Source: Theobroma cacao (lineage: Eukaryota > Streptophyta > Magnoliopsida > Malvales > Malvaceae). From it: a stretch of DNA of 64,000 nucleotides. The translations under genes were made by a program, and so were the position numbers. Below the pieces are notes generated by a model. The model did not search any database and was not told the DNA's origin. It saw only the letters and a program-made list of their open reading frames with translations. This document shows positions 11,592-21,438 of this stretch, piece after piece (the first letter of the stretch is position 1; each line of letters opens with the position of its first letter). The DNA lies in assembly GCF_000208745.1 (NCBI RefSeq), contig NC_030852.1, positions 29,285,801 through 29,349,800 of the forward strand. Direction: 5' to 3'.

Positions 11592-12941
11592 GTCGTCTGA
11601 TTCGGTTCTAGTCGGTCCAACGAAATAAGAGCTATCGAAAATCGGTCAGAACCTTTCTCTTCGACCTTTTTTTTTTTTTTTTGATATCCCCCGTTTTCTC
11701 TTTTTGAGGACCGAGTAAGCTGTCAATTTGTCTTTCAAGTGCTTTGCCAATTTCATTGTCAAGTAAATTTAAAAAATTGAAAGGCGCCTTTATAATTAAT
11801 ATTTAATTAAAAAGTATGGATCAAAATTTCTAATAGTAATGTATTTATTATTTTCTCTCAAAAAAGTTAGAAAGGACAAAAGAAAGAAAAAAAGAATTCG
11901 AAAAGCAACAGTACACCACCGTTACATTTCCACAATCTCTAACCCTTGCAAAATTGTAGGGCAGGACGGTTTGAGCGTTTAAAGCCATTAGGCCTTGGAG
12001 ATATGGGATGAAGCCTATAATTACTGATTGAGGAGATTGTTTTGTTATGTTTTGTTGATCAGTAATTGAATAGTTGCCAAATGATTAACAATGGCGTGAT
12101 TAATAATAAATCTTTGGATTCGTTTGATAATGAAGTGGCAATATATTGTCCACCCAACAAGGTAGCGCATCCAAATATTTTCTTTCTTTGCTTACCTTTA
12201 ATTTACTCCTCCAACGATTGAACTGTTATTTTAACTTGCGTTAGTTTACGCCTAGGTTGGGAGTGATGTGCAGATATTCAAGCCAAGCATCCTGTTAAAT
12301 TAATGCATTTCTGTGATTAAATGAAGATTTGCAACAGGAGTTGCTTGCTGCTGCAAATGCTGACAGGAAACCTTTTTTCAGTAACGTAAAGTGGTCCTGA
12401 ATTTAACGTTAACAAACCAACTTCACTGTTAGTTGTCAGAGTGGTTTTGAAAAGAAAAGGACCACCGGCCACGTGTTATTTATCTAAGGCTCTATTTAAA
12501 ATTACTGGAAAAAACTCTACTGGATGAGAATGGAACCCATGCAACAAACAGAATTCCATGTCACATATTAATTCTCTTTCCAACCAATAGAAAAAGTGCT
12601 AATTACAGAATATTCTTTTCAACACTTTGAAGCTTGGCCATTTTTCTCTTTAGACAGCCAAAATATTGCTAGGAAGGGAGGTTATGGTTGAAGCCAGAGG
12701 TGTAGAATAAGAAGCCCATGACCATTGCTTCGACATATTCAATTTAAGAGATAAAACTGAAAGATTACAAATACCACTGACATATTCAATTTCGTCCCCA
12801 AATTGGCAAAGAAAATAAAGAAGAAAGAAATAGTATTCAATTCCACAACAAACCTTACTCAAAAAATAAAGCAAAACACTTCTTATTTTACCTTTTTTCG
12901 TGTCGAAGTTCTTTTCACTCAGCAGTGTGTTGCGGCGCTTC
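11592..12941. other. Spacer between convergent UGT88 genes
   Basis: Contains the 3' regions of both UGT88 genes, a T-run near 11668-11682 and a CCACGTG G-box core near 12469. No additional gene is supported. Confidence 0.4.
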
Positions 12942-14375
12942 TCAAGCCCAGCACTTGAGTAATTGGGCTAATGCAGCACGAGATGGCCCACCCTCGCGCA
13001 GTGCTGCTACTGCCTCTTTCCGCTTTGCCATTGTACGATTCCTGAGCGAGTTGCCTTCCTTCGATTCCATCAACTCTCTGACCCGCTTCTCTACCTCCTC
13101 CGCGCTAACAAACCCGCTCTCTGACTCGTTAACAGGCATAGCCAGCTTCAATTCCTCTACTAACAGTATTTTATTGAACTTTTGTTCCGCATAAAGTGGC
13201 CACGCAACCATTGGCACACCCGCGCAAATCGATTCCAGCACCGAGTTCCACCCGCAGTGAGTCAGGAACCCGCCTACCGAGTCATGATTCAGCACCTCCA
13301 CCTGTGGTGCCCATGCCTTGACTACGAGCCCTCTGTCACTCGTACGATCCAAGAAACCCTCCGGAAGTAAAGAATCTAAAGCTGGGTCCGGTCCTGCCGT
13401 AAAACCCTGGTTTTTGTTAATAGAAGGTGGATTACGCACCACCCACAAGAACCTTTGGCCGCTTTTCTCTAAGCCAACAGCTATTTCCATCAATTGTTTC
13501 TTGGAGAACAACCCCATGCTACCAAAACACAAGAACACAACGCTTTGACTCGGTTGCGAGTCAAGCCACTTCAAGCACTCGATTCCTTTATCATCATCAT
13601 CATCACCATTTCCTTTACTTCTTCCTTTATTTGTATCAATCAACGGTCCAATACAGAAAACAGGGGGCGTTTGATTTGGACCGTCTGGAATTGAAAAACC
13701 TTTAGATAACGCTTTGACGGCCTTGGGCTCAAGTGTTTCGAATGTGTTGATAATAATTCCAGCTGATTTTGCCAAATGGGTGGTGCAGTTTATCAAGAAA
13801 TCGTATACCGTGGTGTCCCTTATAAGCATTGGCTCTGGTAAATGGTTTAAAGGGATGGGAGGCAAGCAGGGAAGGTGAAAAAGAGTGTTGAGATTTTTGA
13901 AGTTCTCTGTTGTGTTTCGGTGAATACTAGGCATGTGAAGGTAAAGAGCGAGGCAACTTGCACCTGAAGTGAAGAAATAGTAGGCTGGGATGTTGAGTTT
14001 GGCGGCGATTTCGAGAGCCGGATAGCAGAAGAGGTCGATGATGAGGGAGTGAACGGTTGAAGTGAGGGAGATTGCAGTCAGGGAGGCGTCGGCATGGACG
14101 TTGTTGAGGTGGATGAGGTCGCGCATGAGGGCTTCGACGGAGTCGTAAGCAGCGGGGTCTAAAGAGATGATGGGGAGTTGGTGGAAGGAAATGGAAGTTG
14201 TGGTGGCGGAGACAGCTGCAATATATGAAGCAGTGGAGCCTGCGTTAAATGGCGGGGTGGTGATGAGGATGATGATGGTGAAGGATGGATGGTGGGTTAG
14301 AAGTAGCTTGCCTACCTCCACCATGGATATCAGATGACCCATTCCTGGGGATGGATACAGTACTATGGCCTCCAT
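12942..14375 (-). CDS. UDP-glycosyltransferase, UGT88 family (second intact copy)
   Basis: Intronless, 477 aa, starting MEAIVLYPSPGMGH. The presumed catalytic His is H14 and the Asp is D114 (SLIIDLF). The PSPG box spans about residues 355-398 and runs from WAPQVEVLNHDSVGG to YAEQ, again ending in Gln, which favours UDP-glucose. It is clearly a paralogue of the gene at 10149 but well diverged. An acidic run of five Asp lies in the linker (around residue 270), before the ECLKWLDSQPSQSVVFLCFG block. It is convergent with its sister gene, which suggests an inverted duplication or later rearrangement of the cluster. The acceptor is unknown. Confidence 0.95.
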   Translation of the reverse strand: MEAIVLYPSPGMGHLISMVEVGKLLLTHHPSFTIIILITTPPFNAGSTASYIAAVSATTTSISFHQLPIISLDPAAYDSVEALMRDLIHLNNVHADASLTAISLTSTVHSLIIDLFCYPALEIAAKLNIPAYYFFTSGASCLALYLHMPSIHRNTTENFKNLNTLFHLPCLPPIPLNHLPEPMLIRDTTVYDFLINCTTHLAKSAGIIINTFETLEPKAVKALSKGFSIPDGPNQTPPVFCIGPLIDTNKGRSKGNGDDDDDKGIECLKWLDSQPSQSVVFLCFGSMGLFSKKQLMEIAVGLEKSGQRFLWVVRNPPSINKNQGFTAGPDPALDSLLPEGFLDRTSDRGLVVKAWAPQVEVLNHDSVGGFLTHCGWNSVLESICAGVPMVAWPLYAEQKFNKILLVEELKLAMPVNESESGFVSAEEVEKRVRELMESKEGNSLRNRTMAKRKEAVAALREGGPSRAALAQLLKCWA

Positions 14376-14436
14376 TGCGCTCTCTCAGGAAACTGAAATG
14401 GAGTTGGAAATTTTAAATTTTATAACGTCGTCTTAA

Positions 14437-14447
14437 GCGTATATAGG
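14437..14447 (-). promoter_or_regulatory. TATA-like box of the minus-strand UGT88 gene
   Basis: On the minus strand CCTATATACGC lies about 65 bp upstream of the ATG at 14375, a normal distance for a plant TATA box with a short 5' UTR. Confidence 0.5.
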
Positions 14448-14549
14448 AGAAGAAAGAAAAAAAAAATATAGAGTGGGGCGCGTCGGCATGGGGGAGAGGG
14501 TTAGGGAAATAATTTCGTGTTATACATGGATACTGACTTCTGAGTTATA

Positions 14550-14635
14550 TAGTAGTAGTATTTAATATTTTAAGAATGTCTAAGTTTAATACTAATGAAT
14601 ATGATATCAATCAAATGACTTGAGTAGTCGACCAT
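14550..14635 (+). repeat. Left copy of a direct repeat of about 85 bp
   Basis: Contains ATGAATATGATATCAATCAA and ends GAGTAGTCGACCATA. A near-identical copy lies at 15868-15953. The pair brackets the element at 14640-15866. It is far too long to be a target-site duplication, so it records a small segmental duplication. Confidence 0.8.
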
Positions 14636-14639
14636 ATAC

Positions 14640-15866
14640 GACAAGACTAAACAATGAGGAAATTACGAGGAATAACATTTCTTGATAAAAGTATTTCAAA
14701 AATAATCATCAAAATAAATTTAATTATTTTTAATCATATTTAGTCATAACTTGATAAAAATATCTTTAAAATTATTTTAAATAAATTAAATAATTCATTA
14801 TAATTTTTTTTCATTTGTGCTTACGATTTCTCTCTCTCTCACCATCTTACTCTCTTTAATTTTATTGATTTTTTTCTTCGGCATTCATCTGTTATGCTCC
14901 GATTTCTCTCTCTCGTTTTTTCATATTTCTTTTTTTTACGCTTTCAAGACACCAAGCGATGGTTTTGATGTGTTTGGGTGGATGACTATTTGAGAAATTT
15001 GATTTTTAAGTATTTTGGATAAAATTAAAATGATAGAAATGATCACAGATGTTTGAAATAGCTTTTAATTAGATCAATTTGAGACCTAGACATCAATAAA
15101 CTCAAAAATTTGAAATTTATAAATATAGGTTTTCAAAGAATTTTTTTTTAGATTTTTAGTCAAAATAGGTGTTTTAGATAAGAAAATTTGTGTTTTAATT
15201 TATGAAAATATGTTAGAAACACTTTAATTGGTGTCAAATTATCAAAAAAATAAAAAGATATGAAGAGAGTTGAGAAGATTTGAAGTTTTGGCTTATAAGT
15301 AACAATAACATTTTAAGTATTAAAGTGTAACAAAGTATTTTTGAATATGACGTGTAATAATAATATTTTTTCAATATGACGTGTAACAACAATATTTTTT
15401 TTTCAATATATCGTGTAACAACAATATTTTTTGAATATGGCTTGTAATAATAATATTTTTTTTAATATGACGTGTAACCTAACCATGACGTGTCACATAT
15501 TTTTATACATGACGTGTAACAACTTAATCATAGCATGTAACAATCTAACCATGACGTGTCACATGTTTTTGTATATGACGTGTAACAACCTAACCATGTC
15601 GTGTCACATGTTTTTATATATGACATGTATATTTTTATACATGGTGTGTGATAACCTAACCATGACGTGTCACATATTTTTACACATTGTATATAACAAC
15701 TTAACCATGATATGTAATATATTTTTGTACATGACGTGTAATATCATGGCGTGCAATTTTATTAAAGATAATTTTATTTAGCTTGATTAGAAATAGTAAA
15801 AATTATAAAAATAATTATTCTTAAAAATATCTTATCTATAAAGATTATTTTTTTAAATATCTCCGT
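14640..15866. mobile_element. Second element with inverted ends and an internal tandem array
   Basis: The left end (about 14675-14740: TTTCAAAAATAATCATC..., ATTTAATTATTTTTAATCAT) corresponds in reverse complement to the right end (about 15780-15850: AGAAATAGTAAAAATTATAA, ATAATTATTCTTAAAAATAT). CT-rich sequence with CTCTCTCACCATC at about 14830-14850 matches the layout of the elements at 3.1 and 39 kb. The interior carries an array of ACGTGTAACA-type units. There is no transposase. Boundaries are approximate. Confidence 0.5.
15300..15755 (+). repeat. Tandem array built on TGACGTGTAACAA / TGACGTGTCACAT
   Basis: Units of about 25-35 bp share the core ATGACGTGTAAC or ATGACGTGTCAC separated by AT-rich spacers (AATATTTTTT or ATTTTTATAC). 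The array is open in one frame by chance, giving an apparent low-complexity peptide of repeated MTCN/CHIFLYM; I do not consider that coding. Confidence 0.75.
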
Positions 15867-15867
15867 A

Positions 15868-15953
15868 TAGTAATATTTAATATTTATTTAAGAATGTCTA
15901 AATTTAATACTGATGAATATGATATCAATCAAATGATTTGAGTAGTTGACCAT
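15868..15953 (+). repeat. Right copy of the 85-bp direct repeat
   Basis: Near-identical to 14550-14635, with a few substitutions (TGATGAATATGATATC versus TAATGAATATGATATC). It ends GAGTAGTTGACCATA. Confidence 0.8.
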
Positions 15954-16628
15954 AGCACTCAATAATTTGCAATCAGAGCAAAAGAAGCGTGAAAAAGTGT
16001 TGGCATGGCCAGCCGTATCAGCATCAGACACATTAGCATTCTAGAAACGTCTCGCTGGCGATTAATTATAAATAAAAGCATAGGTTGGCTAACAGTTGGA
16101 ATGGAGAACAATGCTGAAAATTTGAAAATTATTTATCCAATACTAATTTACTCTTATATTCAAGCATTTTACTTATTAATTGATATATAATTTTTTATTT
16201 AAAAAATAAAATTCAAATCTCACTTTCCTTATTAAAAAAAATACTAACCTACTCTTCCATAATTCCTAGTGCTTAAAAGACCACGGTGTCCGCTAGTAGT
16301 TGCAATAGCTAAAGTTGTTGTAAACATATATAAAATTGATAACCTCTGTGCCCTTCTGAACGGTAGCGGGGATACTTTTCATAGACAAGCAGTTGAGATT
16401 AAAGATCATGTTCATGTTCTATCTTACTCTAAGTTTCTCAAATAAACAAATGGATCATAATTTATCTGCGCTAAATCGCCAAAAATTAAGTTCAAATGAA
16501 ATTGCAGATCAATAACTTGGTTTCAACAAATAAATTAACAGCGAAACCTGACAATTACATACTCCAATGAATGTGGAATTATTCCTTATTGACAAGTGTG
16601 TCACCTGATCCTTATTTCTTACCTTAAA

Positions 16629-16950
16629 TGAATAACTTAGCCAATGCGGCAGTTGATAAGCCGTTCATGGCCGCCGCAGCACACCATCTCTTATGGCCAT
16701 TACTCGATCCCTCGCTTCCTTGCCTCTGAGTCCATCAACTCTGTCACTGGATTCTCCAACGCATCTGCACCTTCATTTCTTCTACGAAAACTATTTTGCT
16801 CGTCATCTGCTCACCATATAGAGGCCACGCTAACATTGGTACCCCGGAACAGACGCCTCCAGGGTTGAGTTCAAACCGCAGTGAGTCACGAACCCACCCA
16901 CTTAGTCATGATTCAGTATGGCTACTTGTGGTTGTGGTGCCCATGGCTTA
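16629..16950 (-). pseudogene. UGT88-type relic: PSPG box and C-terminal tail only
   Basis: Read on the minus strand, the segment shows WVRDSLRFELN, corresponding to the GGFVTHCGWNS block, then GVPMLAWPLYGEQ (the GVPMVAWPLYAEQ block), then VFVEEMKV and, after frame changes and stops, a tail resembling the end of the functional copies (AALAKLF). Internal stop codons and frame changes are plain. It is the broken right-hand member of the UGT88 cluster. The upstream two thirds of the gene is missing. Confidence 0.75.
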
Positions 16951-18202
16951 ATATTAGATATATCAAGACTTGGGAGAAAAGTTGGGCTAAAACAAGGAAC
17001 TGACAAATATATTGGGCCGAACTAGTTAAATGCTGGCTTTCATAAGGGTTTAGCTAAGAATGCAATTATTTGGTTAGCTTAACAGACCTTTTTATGCAAT
17101 TGTGGGAGGTGAGGAGTGTGGACGTGTGAATCTTCGAAAGGGGGTTTCGGCCTTTTGGGTTCTCCATCTGTATAGGGTCTTCGGCCTACCATAAAGCGTC
17201 CTATCGGGCCCTCATGCAGCCCTTTTTTTTTAACAATTCCTAATTTTCAACTTGCTGTATACATGCTTGTTTGTTTTGTGTGTAGATCATGAGGGGTGAT
17301 GTTAGATCCTTTTTTATTATTATTATTTGAAAAGTACAGAACTTATGATGCTAAGATGGCCATGGGTCTATACTCGCTAGTTGCTAGCTCGAATAATTTG
17401 TAGCATTTTCCATGATCTCTAAGTTTTTATTAAGACAGGATATATTGATCCCAATGCCACATGTCCTATATTGAAAAGGTGGTGACATTTGATTCTTGCA
17501 TGGATACCGTATGATTAAAATATACAATGCGACGCTTACATGTCGCCACTCCCAAAGCTAGCCATGCAATATGTTTCTTTTTTTTTTTCCTAAATTATGT
17601 TAAACAAATTTAAAAAAATATTTGAGTTGAATTATATAAAACTACTTATTTACTTTGATAAGAGTCTAAATCCTCTCTCACCCTACAATCGTATCATGTG
17701 TAAATTGGCATGTAAAATGAACGATACAATACGATTAAACTCATCTGAAGCACTGTGTTACTGCAGAAGCTTTCTCCGTGCAATTGCTATTAATTTGCAG
17801 TGCTAGCTCTCTCTGCGCCAACGAGGCTATATAGTGGCAATTTTAGCAAAGTCTGTGTAAAGTCTCCCTTGTAGTGGTCTCTCCGGTCTCCTCCAACTTT
17901 GATACTCTTTCCCAAAGTATCTGTAAACTCTGTTTAGCTTAATTAGGACTTTTCCCATCAAGAGAGTGATAGGTATTTGAAATACACACCTTAAATAGTT
18001 TTCCAAGCCTTTTGCCATAACTCATGAGTCATGTATTAATTAATAAAGTTACACTTTTTTTAGGTAACATATTTGTTGACCAAACCAAACCACGTCATTT
18101 TACTCACTATAACTTACTAAAAATCTCAATTCTAGCTTAAATTTCTTTTTTTTCTTAAATGTTGGTAAAACCAAGCTTTCATATTAATACTACTATTACT
18201 AT
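16951..18202. other. Intergenic, no gene recognised
   Basis: Mixed sequence with no supported reading frame. T/A homopolymer tracts occur near 17221 and 17578. Confidence 0.35.
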
Positions 18203-18210
18203 AATTTTTA

Positions 18211-18607
18211 GGTAAGGGTAAGTATTAATCAATTCCAATTGAAATTAACCGATAAAGACTAACTAAATTCAGTTAATTTGATTTGATTTGATTTATTCGA
18301 TTTTAATTTAATCACTACTTGGTTTAATTTATTCCATTATTTTGATTTTGATTTTACCATCCAATTAATTAAAAAATGACCATTAATAATATAATTTTAA
18401 AAATATATTATATATAAATGTTTTAAATAAATATTAATAAATATTATTAATATTTTATATATAATGTAAGGTGTCGAAAAAAAAGAAAAATCGGCCAAAT
18501 TAATCTAATATAAGTTAATTTTGATTATTTCAATTTTAAAGTATAACTCAGTTAATTCAATTATTTTTATAAAAATTGGATTAATTCTATTTTGAATGCT
18601 CATCCCC
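18211..18607. mobile_element. Possible small non-autonomous hAT-like element
   Basis: Ends GGTAAGGGTAAGTATT and GAATGCTCATCCCC; the reverse complement of the latter is GGGGATGAGCATTC, a loose terminal match. It is flanked by ATTTTTA on both sides (18204-18210 and 18608-18614), 7 bp in common. The interior is AT-rich with TTTGATTTGATTTGATTTAT. No ORF. The evidence is weaker than for the 8596-9150 element. Confidence 0.4.
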
Positions 18608-18614
18608 ATTTTTA

Positions 18615-19644
18615 AGAAACGATTGGCATGAGGTGCGTATATAGATAGGCAATTGGCAATTGGCTAGAAAAAAGCACCCAGGAATTCACGTGAGCCTTGA
18701 AAAGAGAGGAACCCGTGAACATGCACTGATTCCAAGCGAAAGCAAGCAAACAAAAACCAGCATTTCACCACCCGACAAGAGCCTATTTATATCGAGGACG
18801 GTACCTTGGATTCTTCTTCACTTTCAGGTTTCAGTATCATAAACAGACAGAGACCCGTGACACATTCTTTAGCAGAGATGCGCGTGGGTCAGGCCAACTT
18901 TATTTTGCATCCTTGCCAACGCATCCACCATATCTCTTCATGTCATGCTCCTATTAAAAAACTAACCTGGAGCCCTCCAGGGCCACCTTGTTCTGATTCT
19001 CAGTACGCACAGGCTGATATATTTGTGGATTGAGTTGAAAGATTTTTTTATCAAGTATAGGAGATATTGTTTCAACACTATGCCGATGGCAATGCTCATA
19101 AAGAATTTTCCAAAATCCATCAATGTGAAGTTGATAATGAGACCAATCTTGCTGATTGGTCCCCAAACAAGAAGAATAGACGTGCTGTAGGCTGGGATAT
19201 GTAAAGGGGAGTCAATGTTGGTACTTGGGAGTGAAAAGTAATCCGGACAAATTACATGAAAGGATGCAATGATTCCAGGATTCAAGCCTTACTTGTAAGG
19301 AACTTGTGACTTGTGAGGTCGCTAGCGCTAAGAAAACATGGTTTCGGCCATGTGAAGCTTCCTGGCGTCCTTCATGAGCTAACGAAAACTCAAAACAAAA
19401 AAGAGAGAGATATTAACGTGGCTGCGAATTTTAAGTATTTGCCCTGTTAACACGGGGAATCAAGCCTGATTATTGGCATAATTCAGTTGGAATTTACTTA
19501 TTTGATAAATCAAAAGAAATATTCCAAGCAGCCATTACAGGGGACTATGATTTGTGAACAAGGGAGAGAAGGAATGGACTAACAGGAAATAATTGGAAAA
19601 AAGAAAATCAAATATGATCCTTGGCGCCTAATTTCTGTATGTCT
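18615..19644. other. Intergenic region downstream of the ABCG gene
   Basis: Several short open frames exist here but none starts convincingly or resembles a known protein. The last part should contain the ABCG 3' UTR. Confidence 0.35.
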
Positions 19645-21438
19645 TCATTTCGTTGATCTTGAAACCCTTCTGATCAAAACCAGCAAACAAAGCACACGGT
19701 AGAACACAAAGAACCCAACCAAGATGTAGATGTTTATCCATCTCTGCCCCTCATGGAGCCCTTTCCTTTGTAATACATCACCTCCTGTTAGCATGCAAGT
19801 CTTGGTTTCGTTGTACCATAGAAAACACCTTGACGCAAGGCAAGAATACTCATTGATAAGGAGCGCATCAAGTGCATACTTGTACATTGAGAAAAAGTAC
19901 ATGAAGAGCCAGTACTTGGGCAAGCTATCCTTGGAGATGAAGTAACCAGAGAAGAGGAAAAAAGCACCAAGAAGTATTGTAACAAGTGAAGTTCCGGCTA
20001 TATAATTTGGTGCAAGAGAGCTCAAGAAGAGGACAAATGAATTTGCCATTAGAACTATGATCCAAATGACCAAAACAAAGTAAGCAAAAGCTTGCCATGA
20101 AGCACATAGGCCCACTAAGAAGTAGACAGAAGTTGAATATATGATCGCAATGGCAAGCAAATAAGGCAAGAAGACAAGGGTATTGGCTATGAGATATGAT
20201 GAGAGTCTATAAACCCCACTTGAAGTTTCCCTCAGCAGAATAGGCCTTTCATTAATGAAGATCGGAAGGGTTTCAGTTGTAGAGGAGAGAAGGAAGGTGA
20301 GCGTGAAGGCAAAGAGACCAAACCTTTTTTCTATTCCTTCCTTGTCATAACCGATATTAATGTAGATCGTTCCTAATACAAGACCCACAATAAGAGCCTC
20401 AAATGCATTGGTCAGAAGAAGCTGCCTTGTTCTGTAAATAATCTTCCAAAACCTGTTATATAGAGAGCAGATTTCATGTAGTCTTGAGCTTCGATACCTG
20501 ATATCACTGGCTTCATTGGTAGGAGATTTAGAACTTTCAGGTGATGGAGGGAGCGATGGTGGTGTAATTGGTTTGCTGTCATGCAGCTGGTTTAGTAATT
20601 CCATGGCATACTCGAGGGCGTTGAGCTGAGGAGGGACAGAAAACCCATTGGACAGTAAGAATGCTTGAAGTGAACAAAGTGTACCATAGTGCACAACAGT
20701 CCCTTTTGATAGCATGAGGATTCTATCAATGGTCGAAAGAATCTTGAAGCTTGGTTGATGTATGGATAAAACGACAGTGCGGTTACGTGAAGCGGCTATG
20801 GATTTGAGGATCTGCATCACATTGAAAGCTGAAGTACTATCAAGACCCGAAGTGGGTTCATCAAGTAGTAAGACAGCAGGGTCATGGAGGAGACTTAGAC
20901 CTATCGAAACACGCCTGCGCTCACCACCCGACAGCCCATGAGCGAGCTTGGTATTAGCCAAGTGAGTTAGCCTCAGCTCTGACAGAAGAGATGTCACAAT
21001 GATGTCAATTTCTGATGTTTTAGGGACAAGAAGGCGAGCAGCAAAAGCAAAAGTTTCAGCTACAGTGAGCAATGGCAAGCATGCATCATGTTGAGGAACA
21101 TATGCAGAAAGCTTGCGGAACGAAGAAGGGTTGATCGGAGTGGAATTGAGTAGAAGAGCGCCATTTGTTGGAGACGTTCGAGCTGCTAGAATGTCAAGAA
21201 GAGTGGACTTTCCGGCTCCGCTTGGGCCAACAATGGCAAGGATTTGTGAGGGGTTTGCGGTGAAGGAGACATCCCGGAGGATGTAGGTTGGAGGCGTCGA
21301 AGTGCAAGGTTTGAAAAGGAAATAGCCCGTAATGGTGGTGGTCAATTTGGCATAAGAGACTGAGGATGCTGTGAGCTTATATGTTTTGAGAAGTGGTGAT
21401 GGTCGCGGCGGGGATGGGGAGGCTGATTGGTCTTCCAT
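19645..21438 (-). CDS. ABC transporter G family half-transporter (ABCG4/ABCG8-like, white-brown complex type)
   Basis: Intronless, 597 aa, with the reverse domain order (nucleotide-binding domain then membrane domain) of the ABCG family. Walker A GPSGAGKST is at residues 71-79, the Q-loop YVPQHD at 113-118, the signature LSGGERRR at 169-176, Walker B VLLLDEP at 189-195, and the H-loop His in SIHQPS at about 227. Six hydrophobic segments follow from about residue 345 to 590. A Pro/Ser-rich linker (about 288-310) separates the domains. The extracellular loop near the C-terminus contains CLASRCFLWYNETKTC with a potential N-glycosylation site. As a half-transporter it must dimerise, probably at the plasma membrane. 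The substrate is unknown. The closest Arabidopsis relatives I recall are ABCG8 and ABCG4. Confidence 0.95.
   Translation of the reverse strand: MEDQSASPSPPRPSPLLKTYKLTASSVSYAKLTTTITGYFLFKPCTSTPPTYILRDVSFTANPSQILAIVGPSGAGKSTLLDILAARTSPTNGALLLNSTPINPSSFRKLSAYVPQHDACLPLLTVAETFAFAARLLVPKTSEIDIIVTSLLSELRLTHLANTKLAHGLSGGERRRVSIGLSLLHDPAVLLLDEPTSGLDSTSAFNVMQILKSIAASRNRTVVLSIHQPSFKILSTIDRILMLSKGTVVHYGTLCSLQAFLLSNGFSVPPQLNALEYAMELLNQLHDSKPITPPSLPPSPESSKSPTNEASDIRYRSSRLHEICSLYNRFWKIIYRTRQLLLTNAFEALIVGLVLGTIYINIGYDKEGIEKRFGLFAFTLTFLLSSTTETLPIFINERPILLRETSSGVYRLSSYLIANTLVFLPYLLAIAIIYSTSVYFLVGLCASWQAFAYFVLVIWIIVLMANSFVLFLSSLAPNYIAGTSLVTILLGAFFLFSGYFISKDSLPKYWLFMYFFSMYKYALDALLINEYSCLASRCFLWYNETKTCMLTGGDVLQRKGLHEGQRWINIYILVGFFVFYRVLCLLVLIRRVSRSTK

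Noticed and set aside
15431..15781. 116-codon open frame with repeated MTCN/CHIFLYM
   Set aside because: It is a translation of the ACGTGTAAC tandem array; repetition arises from the DNA repeat, and there is no domain or codon signal.
18962..19285. 107-codon minus-strand hydrophobic frame
   Set aside because: The nominal start is TTG, not ATG; no family resemblance.
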